A stretch of DNA of 48,159 nt from JBLHHI01 sp047614125 (GTDB lineage: Bacteria; Bacteroidota; Bacteroidia; NS11-12g; UBA9320): NCBI GenBank assembly GCA_047614125.1, contig JBLHHI010000008.1, positions 1-48,159 on the forward strand, read 5' to 3'. Position 1 is the first letter of the stretch. Every line of letters begins with the position of its first letter. The position numbers and the translations under genes are program-made. Shown here in pieces: positions 41,643 to 48,159 of this stretch. Under the pieces are notes generated by a model that saw only the letters and a program-made list of their open reading frames with translations, had not been told where the DNA came from and searched no databases.

Positions 41643-42149
41643 CTAAAAGTGCAGACTATGGTATTCGGGGATATCCTTCAAAAAATCAATCATTTTAGTT
41701 GATGTATCTATATGAGCTACAATGGTGGTATTGCCATTGCTGACGAGCAAATAAGGAACATCAATTACATGGTTATACGCACTTACTTGCTCAAAAACTA
41801 AATTTGTAAGCGGCACTTTAGGTGCCTTGCATTCGATTAATAAAATCGGTTTAGAGTCTTTGTAAACCAGCACATCAAAACGCTTTTTTAAGCCATTGTA
41901 CTTAATTTCTCGTTCTACGGCAATGGTGTTAATTGGGTAACCGAATTGATTGCACAGTTCGTAAATAAGAAACTGCCGAACTTCCTCTTCAGGTGTACAC
42001 ATCAAGTATTTTTTGCGAATTGGATCAAAAAAGTACCGTTTGTTTTTATCAACACGAGTTTTAATTCCAATATTTTCCCAACTAAATTGCACGCCTGTTA
42101 ATATAAATGGATTGATGACGCACAAATCAACGTTGAATTGAGCTCGCAT
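41643..42149 (-). CDS. HsdR N-terminal-like nuclease-fold protein
   Basis: 168 residues from ATG 42149; a GTG 18 codons in is also possible. It has FDPIRKKYLMCTPEEEVRQF, then a PD-(D/E)xK-type core KKRFDVLVYKDSKPILLIECKAP (Asp and ExK), then NLVFEQVSAYNHVIDVPYLLVSNG. This is the type I restriction HsdR-N fold but stand-alone, with no helicase, HsdM or HsdS nearby. Such orphans are commonly divergent from holA in Bacteroidota, so a housekeeping or DNA-repair role is inferred rather than restriction. Its start is 22 bp from holA. Confidence 0.8.
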   Translation of the reverse strand: MRAQFNVDLCVINPFILTGVQFSWENIGIKTRVDKNKRYFFDPIRKKYLMCTPEEEVRQFLIYELCNQFGYPINTIAVEREIKYNGLKKRFDVLVYKDSKPILLIECKAPKVPLTNLVFEQVSAYNHVIDVPYLLVSNGNTTIVAHIDTSTKMIDFLKDIPEYHSLHF

Positions 42150-42171
42150 CAAAATTACCCGCAAAAAAAAC

Positions 42172-43179
42172 ATGTCGAGCATTAAAGATTTTAAAGCAAT
42201 CATCGATCGAATTGATAAAAAGCAATTCGAGCCCATCTACTTTTTAGAGGGGGAAGAGTCGTATTTCATTGACAAAATAGCCGACAAATTGGAAGCCTCC
42301 GTTTTAACAGAATCCGAAAAGAGTTTCAATTTTCAGATCTTGTACGGCCGTGAGGTTCAAATCTTGGATTTAATTGCTGCTGCCAAAAGATTTCCGATGA
42401 TGGCAAATCATCAGCTGATTATTGTTCGAGAAGCTCAGTACTTGAAAGGCATTGAAGGAATCATCGATTACATTAGTAATCCAGTTCCCTCTACCATTTT
42501 AGTAATACTGTACAAAGGGAAAAAAGTTAGTCGGGCTACTAAATTAGGCAAGTCGCTCAAACAAAAAGGCGCATTTACCAGTGACCGAATGCGTGAAAGT
42601 GAGGTTGCGAGCTGGTTGGAATACCACATCAAACACCTGGGTCTTCAAATTCAACCTCAGGCAACTCGCTTATTACTTAACAGTCTTGGCACTTCGTTGT
42701 CGAAGTTGAGTAACGAGCTCGACAAGATAAAGGTAAATCTCAATGGTCAAACCATGATTACCGCAGAAATTGTTTCAAAAAATACGGGGATCGACCGAGA
42801 ATACAACGTTTTTGAATTAACAAAGAGCTTGGGTCAACGCAATCTTGAAAAAAGTATGCGCATTGTAAAATATTTTGCCTCCAATCCAAAAGACAATCCC
42901 TTTATACTGGTGCTTTCCAACATATTTAGTTACTTCAAACGAGTTCACATGGTGCAGCTAACCGGAAGCAATAACAAATCAGAAGTGGCTAGAACACTGG
43001 GTATTAGCCCGTATTTTGTAGACGAATATATTTCAGCCGCGCAAAAATACCGTCCATCAGAAATGCACGACATTATTAGATTGTTCCATGAATTTGATCT
43101 GAGATCGAAGGGTTTAGAAGGTGGATCCAGTGCCGATTCTGAACTTTTGACAGAATTGGTAGCTAGAATAATAAAGTAA
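42172..43179 (+). CDS. holA: DNA polymerase III subunit delta
   Basis: A 335-residue clamp-loader delta subunit. Blocks: PIYFLEGEESYFIDKIADKL, a degenerate AAA+ N-terminal domain, GAFTSDRMRESEVASWLEYH, LGTSLSKLSNELDKIKVNL, and the C-terminal collar with DLRSKGLEGGSSADSELL. It opens the beta clamp and loads it on primed DNA. Full length. Divergent from the HsdR-N gene. Confidence 0.92.
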   Translation: MSSIKDFKAIIDRIDKKQFEPIYFLEGEESYFIDKIADKLEASVLTESEKSFNFQILYGREVQILDLIAAAKRFPMMANHQLIIVREAQYLKGIEGIIDYISNPVPSTILVILYKGKKVSRATKLGKSLKQKGAFTSDRMRESEVASWLEYHIKHLGLQIQPQATRLLLNSLGTSLSKLSNELDKIKVNLNGQTMITAEIVSKNTGIDREYNVFELTKSLGQRNLEKSMRIVKYFASNPKDNPFILVLSNIFSYFKRVHMVQLTGSNNKSEVARTLGISPYFVDEYISAAQKYRPSEMHDIIRLFHEFDLRSKGLEGGSSADSELLTELVARIIK

Positions 43180-43183
43180 TTGA

Positions 43184-43191
43184 TAGATTTG
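43184..43191 (+). promoter_or_regulatory. -7 promoter box (TAGATTTG) for the Asp-box secreted protein
   Basis: A TAnnTTTG match 28 nt before ATG 43220, just after the holA stop. Confidence 0.5.
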
Positions 43192-43219
43192 TCATCATAA
43201 AAGTAAAAATAAGAAAAGT

Positions 43220-45172
43220 ATGAAAAAAATGATACTAGCTGCGGCGGTTCTAGCTTCTAGCATGGGATACGCGCAACAAACTATTAAGTCAACCAATCAT
43301 GATTTACGTTCAAATCCGTCTACCGATAAAATCACTTTATCTCAGACGCAAGCCATCGAAAATCCGATTGGAAATTTACAACAACCTACTGCTGAAGACA
43401 AATCAACGCTAGGAAAAGCAAGAGATGATTCATACAGTTTTGTTAAAATTGGCTCCACATTTTATGATTTGCAAACCAATGCCGCCGTTGGAAGAAGATT
43501 ATTGTTGCACGACGATGGTACCTTTACTGCTGCATGGACCTTTAGTGGGTCTATGAGCACCACTTTCCCTGATCGTGGTTCTGGGGTAAATTATTACAAC
43601 GGTACTACTTGGGGCAGTTTCCCAGCGGTAAGTACTGAAAATGGCACACGTACTGGATGGCCATCCATTGGTGAAATTGACGGAAAGGTTTACACACTTG
43701 CACACAGTGCCGATGGAACGGGTCTTAGAATGACCATGAACACTGGTAAGGGCAAGACGGATTGGTCTTCTCCTAAAAAAGTGTTGGACTATGTAGATGG
43801 CGAACCTATTTGGAATAGAAGTGCTACGGTTGGTTCTACCATCCATGTATTAACCAACTTCTCAGCTCAAGATACTTCGAAAGATGTTTACATTAACGGC
43901 ATGGTTAATCCAACTACCTACTCTCGTTCATTCGATGGTGGCGCTACTTGGGTTGATGAACACATCATGTTGCCGGGTTACGATACTTCAAGATATTTAA
44001 GTGGTGGTGGAGATACCTACCACATTGAAACTAGAGACTCTATTGTTGCGATCGTAATTGGCGGAACTACAAAAGATGTTTCGCTTTGGAAATCAATGGA
44101 TAACGGAGATACTTGGACAAAAACAATCGCTGATTCATTTGCATATCCTGCTTTTACTTGGGGATCAAAATTAATTCCTGAAGCGGATCGTATTGAAGGA
44201 AACGACGGTTCGGTATCTTGTGTAATCGACAACAATGGAGATGTACACATTGCCTTTGGACGTTTAGGTTATTACGACACGGATACAACCGATGAGTCCA
44301 TGTTTGTACCTCAGTTCTACAATGCATATCACTGGAGTGAAAACTTCCCAACGGTTAAGCCATGCGGAACTCCTATTGATATGGATTTTGCCAACGACCC
44401 AAATGGATCACCATACGATTTTGCAGCCGAAACCAACAATTCAATGACTACTGATGGACCGGGCAACGGCTTGGGCTATGCAGCTCGTTACGGCGGAACA
44501 AGTATTTCAACGCACACCAGCCTTTCTGTTGGTGCCGATAATACCATTTATGTAACTTGGGATGCTCCAGTTGAATTTACCTACCACGACTTTGGTGCCA
44601 ACTTTAGAGATGTTCATATTGGATTTTCTGTGGATGGCGGCGAAAACTTTGCAGTGAGCCAAAATGCTACTCAACTAAGAGAAACCGAAGCTGCTTTTGC
44701 TAGTCAAGCTAGTGTAGCAAATGATTTTGTTCATTTTATTTTCCAAAACGATGCTCACCCAGGTACCAACTTGCAAAACAGCGGTCCGGGTAATTTGCAC
44801 CCTAATGTTGAAAACACCATTTACTACGCAGCAATTCCGGTTGCCGATATTAAAGATGGCGTGTTAGGTCAAAATACATTGGCCGCTAAGAACGTAACAA
44901 AAGATGCTAAAGTGTTTGTGGTGAGTCAAAACTATCCAAACCCATTTGATGGTTCTACGAATGTGATCGTTTATCTTCGATCTGCAGATGAATTGTCATA
45001 CACCGTTATGGATGCATCGGGCAAGGTGGTTGCTCAAGAAGGCCTTGGTTATACAAGCGCAGGGAATCATGAATTTACAATCAACGGATCGAACCTTCAA
45101 GCAGGTGTTTATTTCTACACTGTTAAGACGGGTTACAATGAAGTTACTCGCAAGATGACCATTGTTAAATAA
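43220..45172 (+). CDS. secreted sialidase-fold (Asp-box) protein with T9SS type A sorting domain
   Basis: 650 residues. Signal peptide KKMILAAAVLASSMGYAQ. The central about 80-540 has repeated Asp-box/BNR-like motifs (SFDGGATW, SMDNGDTW, SVDGGENF) spaced as in a six-bladed sialidase-type propeller. I see no full sialidase arginine triad, so enzymatic activity is unproven. The C-terminus from about 575 is a classic T9SS type A domain: SQNYPNPFDGSTNV, then MDASGKVV, then LQAGVYFYTVKTG and a final KMTIVK. Inferred to be PorU-processed cargo. A strong terminator follows. Confidence 0.88.
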   Translation: MKKMILAAAVLASSMGYAQQTIKSTNHDLRSNPSTDKITLSQTQAIENPIGNLQQPTAEDKSTLGKARDDSYSFVKIGSTFYDLQTNAAVGRRLLLHDDGTFTAAWTFSGSMSTTFPDRGSGVNYYNGTTWGSFPAVSTENGTRTGWPSIGEIDGKVYTLAHSADGTGLRMTMNTGKGKTDWSSPKKVLDYVDGEPIWNRSATVGSTIHVLTNFSAQDTSKDVYINGMVNPTTYSRSFDGGATWVDEHIMLPGYDTSRYLSGGGDTYHIETRDSIVAIVIGGTTKDVSLWKSMDNGDTWTKTIADSFAYPAFTWGSKLIPEADRIEGNDGSVSCVIDNNGDVHIAFGRLGYYDTDTTDESMFVPQFYNAYHWSENFPTVKPCGTPIDMDFANDPNGSPYDFAAETNNSMTTDGPGNGLGYAARYGGTSISTHTSLSVGADNTIYVTWDAPVEFTYHDFGANFRDVHIGFSVDGGENFAVSQNATQLRETEAAFASQASVANDFVHFIFQNDAHPGTNLQNSGPGNLHPNVENTIYYAAIPVADIKDGVLGQNTLAAKNVTKDAKVFVVSQNYPNPFDGSTNVIVYLRSADELSYTVMDASGKVVAQEGLGYTSAGNHEFTINGSNLQAGVYFYTVKTGYNEVTRKMTIVK

Positions 45173-45188
45173 ACTTTAATCCAAAGAC

Positions 45189-45221
45189 AAAAAAAGGAGT
45201 GCAATCGCACTCCTTTTTTTT
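45189..45221. terminator. intrinsic terminator after the Asp-box protein gene
   Basis: A perfect stem GGAGTGC/GCACTCC with loop AATC, 7 A residues before and 8 T residues after. It ends the secreted protein transcript. Confidence 0.92.
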
Positions 45222-45311
45222 AGTTAACATATTGACAATTAAAATCTTAACGCCAAGAACGTTCGGGATTTAATCTAAAAAAGTTTGAATAAATAAATTT
45301 TGATTTTGGGG

Positions 45312-45342
45312 TTGTGCGTTAATAATCTAAAGAGTAAATTTG
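45312..45342 (+). promoter_or_regulatory. promoter of tRNA-Leu and tig (TTG-N20-TAAATTTG)
   Basis: A -33 TTG at 45312-45314 and -7 TAAATTTG at 45335-45342 with a 20-nt spacer, the canonical Bacteroidota arrangement. It ends 11 nt before the mature tRNA 5' end. Confidence 0.75.
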
Positions 45343-45353
45343 CAGCCTTTATC

Positions 45354-45435
45354 GCGGGTGTGGTGAAATTGGTAGACACGCCAGACTTAGGATCTGGTGC
45401 TTCACGGCTTGGGGGTTCGAGTCCCTTCACCCGCA
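45354..45435 (+). tRNA. tRNA-Leu (anticodon TAG)
   Basis: 82 nt. The acceptor stem GCGGGTG (45354-45360) pairs with CACCCGC (45428-45434), with A as discriminator. The anticodon loop CTTAGGA gives TAG, reading CUN codons. A long variable arm (TGCTTCACGGCTT) marks it as class II, and the T loop GGTTCGAGTCC is standard. CCA is not encoded. It lies 40 bp upstream of tig and probably shares its promoter. Confidence 0.97.
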
Positions 45436-45475
45436 CTTTTTTCTCTTTATCTCACCATAATTTAAGTACATCGCA

Positions 45476-46861
45476 GTGAACGTAACATTTGAAGAAAAGG
45501 ATGCGTTAAACGCCTTATTAACCATAGAATTGAATCCGGCTGATTACAATCCTCGCATTGATTCAGAACTTAAAAAGTACCGCGGTCAAGCGGTTATTCC
45601 TGGATTTAGAAAAGGACAAGCACCCATGGGTGTGGTGAAGAAGATGGTGGGTAAATCGCTCTTGGTTGAAGAGGTTAATAAGTTGGCAGGTGAAGCCTTA
45701 TACAACTATCTTAAAGAAAACAACATCGACATTCTTGGACAGCCACTTGCTTCGTTAGAAAAAAGCCCAATTGTTGATTTTGACAATCCAACCGACTTTA
45801 CCTTCTTTTTTGATCTCGGACTTGCTCCAAACTTCGAATTAAATTTTTCTGAAAAAGATGAGGTTATTCGTTACAAAATCAACTTAGAAGAATCGGACGT
45901 TGATGAAGAGATCGAAAACAACAAAAGACGTTACGGTACGATGACCACAGTTGAACAAAGTGGGGATGATAAGGATTCTTTAAAAGGAATTTTAACCGAA
46001 CTTGATACCAAGGGTCAGCCATTTGAAGGGGGTGTTGCAGATAAAGAATCAACCGTTTTGTTGGAAATGATTCAAGATTCGGCAACAAAGTCTTCATTGA
46101 TGGGCAAGAAGGTTGGCGATGTTGTGGTTGTAAACGTTAAAAAGTTTTTCAACGACAATGAAAAGGTAATGGCGTCAACACTTGGAATTCCGGCAGAAGG
46201 TCTTTCCGATTTGAATTCAGAATTTTCACTGTCAATTCAAGAAATAAATCGTTTTGCAGCTGCAGAGCTTGATGAACAATTGTTTGAAAAAATGTTTGGA
46301 CCCGGTGTAGTAGCTGACGCCGATGATTTTAGAACGAAGATCAAAGCCAATATGGAGAGCTATTATGCCTCCGAGGCTGAAAATCAAGTAGATCACACCA
46401 TCTCGCACGTTATTACCGATAAACATAGTTTTACGCTTCCCAACGATTTTTTAAAACGCTGGTTAATTAACAATCATCCAGACGTTTACAACGAAGGGAA
46501 CGTTGAGGAGTTGTACGCTAAGGAATCCAATCAGCTAAAAAATCAGTTGATTACCGAGAAGGTAATTGAAAAATTCAGTCTTGAAGTTACAGAAGAAGAT
46601 TTAACACAAATATCGCTGGGTTATACGGCCAACATGTTGCGTCAATATGGAATGCCAAATGCAGATTTGGAAACCATCAAGTATTTTGAAACTAAAAACA
46701 AGGAAGATAAGAACTACATGCGTAAAATTCGAGACATTGCCATCGACCGAAAAGTCGTTGAACAAGTTAAGTCGATGATTACCTTAACGTCCACAGAAAT
46801 ATCCATAAAGGATTTTTATAAGAAGATTGAAGACCACAACCAAGAACATAATCATCATTAA
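45476..46861 (+). CDS. tig: trigger factor
   Basis: 461 residues from GTG 45476, a ribosome-bound chaperone. The N-terminal ribosome-binding domain has VIPGFRKGQAPMGVVKKMVGK (about 40-60), a close match to the GFRxGxxP signature. The middle PPIase-like region is divergent, without a clear FKBP active site, as is common in this phylum. The C-terminal half is helical and charged, ending in a His-rich tail (EDHNQEHNHH). It precedes clpP and clpX in the usual order. Confidence 0.92.
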   Translation: MNVTFEEKDALNALLTIELNPADYNPRIDSELKKYRGQAVIPGFRKGQAPMGVVKKMVGKSLLVEEVNKLAGEALYNYLKENNIDILGQPLASLEKSPIVDFDNPTDFTFFFDLGLAPNFELNFSEKDEVIRYKINLEESDVDEEIENNKRRYGTMTTVEQSGDDKDSLKGILTELDTKGQPFEGGVADKESTVLLEMIQDSATKSSLMGKKVGDVVVVNVKKFFNDNEKVMASTLGIPAEGLSDLNSEFSLSIQEINRFAAAELDEQLFEKMFGPGVVADADDFRTKIKANMESYYASEAENQVDHTISHVITDKHSFTLPNDFLKRWLINNHPDVYNEGNVEELYAKESNQLKNQLITEKVIEKFSLEVTEEDLTQISLGYTANMLRQYGMPNADLETIKYFETKNKEDKNYMRKIRDIAIDRKVVEQVKSMITLTSTEISIKDFYKKIEDHNQEHNHH

Positions 46862-46866
46862 TTGGT

Positions 46867-46874
46867 TAGTTTTG
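46867..46874 (+). promoter_or_regulatory. -7 promoter box (TAGTTTTG) for clpP
   Basis: A TAnnTTTG match in the 23-bp tig-clpP gap, 10 nt before the clpP ATG. It suggests a second, internal promoter. Confidence 0.4.
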
Positions 46875-46884
46875 AAAAGAATAA

Positions 46885-47583
46885 ATGAATATGGACTTCG
46901 GTAAAGAATTTAAATCATACGCAACCAAACACATGGGTATCAACAGCATGCATGTTGATCACTACATTGAAAACAGCATACGACCTTACGGGTTAACCCC
47001 AAACATTATTGAAGAACGTCAGATGAACGTAGCTTCAATGGATATTTTCTCTCGATTAATGATGGATCGAATCATCTTTTTAGGGGTACCCATCGACGAT
47101 CAAGTTGCAAATATTGTTATGGGCCAGTTGCTCTTTTTGGATTCGACGAACCCAAATCGCGACATTCAAATTTACATCAACAGTCCAGGTGGGTCGGTTT
47201 ATGCCGGTTTGGGCATTTACGACACGATGCAATACATTTCATCCGACGTAGCCACCATATGTACCGGAATTGCTGCAAGCATGGCAGCAGTCTTGCTCTG
47301 TGCAGGTACTGCAGGAAAACGAACGGCCTTAAAACATTCCAGAACCATGATTCATCAGCCTCTTGGTGGTGCTCAAGGGCAAGCTTCTGATATGGAAATA
47401 ACCGTAAACGAGATTAAGAAATTAAAAAAAGAATTATACGACATCATTTCGAACCACAGTGGCCAAACGTATAAAAAAGTTCAAGCCGATTCGGATCGAG
47501 ATTATTGGATGACGGCTACAGAAGCTAAAGCTTATGGGATGGTAGATGACATTCTAACCAAAACAAAAGAAGAAAAAAAATAA
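46885..47583 (+). CDS. clpP: ATP-dependent Clp protease proteolytic subunit
   Basis: A 232-residue serine protease subunit. The catalytic Ser is in GIAASMAAVLL (S132) and the His in MIHQPLGGAQGQ (H157). INSPGGSVYAGLGIYD is the substrate/oxyanion region. The N-terminal about 40 residues are longer than in E. coli ClpP, usual for Bacteroidota. It forms the 14-mer barrel that works with ClpX, whose gene follows after one base. Confidence 0.96.
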   Translation: MNMDFGKEFKSYATKHMGINSMHVDHYIENSIRPYGLTPNIIEERQMNVASMDIFSRLMMDRIIFLGVPIDDQVANIVMGQLLFLDSTNPNRDIQIYINSPGGSVYAGLGIYDTMQYISSDVATICTGIAASMAAVLLCAGTAGKRTALKHSRTMIHQPLGGAQGQASDMEITVNEIKKLKKELYDIISNHSGQTYKKVQADSDRDYWMTATEAKAYGMVDDILTKTKEEKK

Positions 47584-47584
47584 T

Positions 47585-48159
47585 TTGACGGAAAAAGAAA
47601 TTTCTTGTTCATTTTGCGGCCGACCCAATAGTCAGGTTTCATTATTAGTTTCGGGCATTGATGCTCACATTTGTGATGAATGCATTGAACGCGGACACTC
47701 TATTGTTAGCGAAGAAAAAGATCATCGAAAAGCCACCACGCCATTCGAAATTGAGCTCTTAAAACCCAAAGATATTAAAGAGCATCTCGATGCATATGTG
47801 ATTGGTCAGGATGATGCGAAAAAAGTACTTTCGGTTGCCGTGTACAATCACTACAAACGGTTGCTTCACTTAAAGAAAGGCGACAATAAAGGGGTTGAGC
47901 TTGAAAAGTCAAACATCTTAATGGTGGGCGAAACTGGCACAGGAAAAACATTGATGGCCAAGACCTTAGCCAAGATATTAAATGTTCCTTTCTGCATTGC
48001 AGATGCTACTGTTTTAACGGAAGCCGGTTATGTAGGAGAAGATGTGGAAAGCATCATCACACGTTTGTTACAATCTGCCGATTATGATGTTGATTCTGCC
48101 GAACGCGGCATTGTATACATCGACGAAATGGATAAAATTTCTCGAAAAAGCGATAACCC
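47585..48159 (+). CDS. clpX: Clp protease ATP-binding subunit ClpX, partial (runs off window end)
   Basis: The first 191 codons from TTG 47585, one base after the clpP stop. The N-terminal zinc finger has C8, C11, C30 and C33 (ISCSFCGRPN, HICDECIERG). The AAA+ domain has DAYVIGQDDAKKVLSVAVYN, Walker A GETGTGKT (115-122), ATVLTEAGYVGEDVE, and Walker B IVYIDEMDKI. It unfolds tagged proteins for ClpP. The C-terminal half lies beyond the window. It is translationally coupled to clpP by the 1-bp gap. Confidence 0.96.
   Translation, partial: MTEKEISCSFCGRPNSQVSLLVSGIDAHICDECIERGHSIVSEEKDHRKATTPFEIELLKPKDIKEHLDAYVIGQDDAKKVLSVAVYNHYKRLLHLKKGDNKGVELEKSNILMVGETGTGKTLMAKTLAKILNVPFCIADATVLTEAGYVGEDVESIITRLLQSADYDVDSAERGIVYIDEMDKISRKSDN

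Noticed and set aside
42150..42236. N-terminal extension of the HsdR-N protein into holA
   Set aside because: It would overlap the holA 5' end by 65 bp and adds Met-rich sequence that looks non-coding.

Overview
This window is chromosomal DNA from a member of the Bacteroidota, most likely a flavobacterial lineage. Three things point there. First, it carries a scattered type IX secretion system (T9SS) and gliding set: porQ, gldJ, a PorP/SprF-family protein, porU and porV, plus two secreted proteins with T9SS C-terminal sorting-type ends. Second, the Bacteroidota -7 promoter motif TAnnTTTG recurs upstream of many genes. Third, gene neighbourhoods such as DUF3822-rsmD-coaD-Nudix/pyrE and tig-clpP-clpX are typical of the group. 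No prophage, integrase, intact IS transposase, CRISPR array or rRNA is seen. The species cannot be named from the sequence alone.

Layout. 1-433 is mostly non-coding and holds a 22-bp minisatellite. 434-6443 has a small DUF5522 protein, an FtsX-family permease, a NamZ-like lipoprotein, porQ, an MBL hydrolase and lpdA. 6521-9424 is a large membrane sulfatase/phosphoethanolamine-transferase-like protein with a C-terminal GDPD-like barrel. 10127-18888 has serS, a putative HExxH peptidase, a bestrophin channel, a Kazal-like secreted protein, an MBL hydrolase, maeB, a GNAT acetyltransferase and a membrane TPR-adenylate cyclase. 18921-23243 has dxs, cmk and a solitary paaN. 23609-28657 is a housekeeping block (small membrane protein, DUF3822, rsmD, coaD, Nudix, pyrE, ahcY). 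28843-37447 has a bacilliredoxin and then the T9SS/gliding locus, with gldJ and a PorP/SprF protein on the minus strand and porU-porV divergent on the plus strand. 38285-43179 has a queuosine-precursor transporter, a TPR protein, a GT2 glycosyltransferase, nhaD, an HsdR-N-type nuclease-fold protein and holA. The window ends with an Asp-box T9SS cargo, tRNA-Leu, tig, clpP and the start of clpX.

How the parts fit. porU (sortase), porV (shuttle), porQ (attachment-complex barrel), gldJ and the PorP/SprF protein belong to one export and attachment machine. The Kazal-like protein and the Asp-box protein are candidate cargos. tig-clpP-clpX is the chaperone/protease module. Most of the rest is core metabolism (pyrimidine, CoA, isoprenoid, methyl cycle, malate/pyruvate).

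The main unexplained structure is a family of three dispersed, same-orientation, intergenic repeats (9628, 23304, 29270). They share a 143-bp left part, terminal inverted repeats in two copies, and a completely invariant 51-nt hairpin block. They look like a non-autonomous MITE-like element. The sulfatase/GDPD-like fusion is the most unusual protein. Several start codons were moved because a TAnnTTTG promoter overlaps or follows the longest-ORF start.
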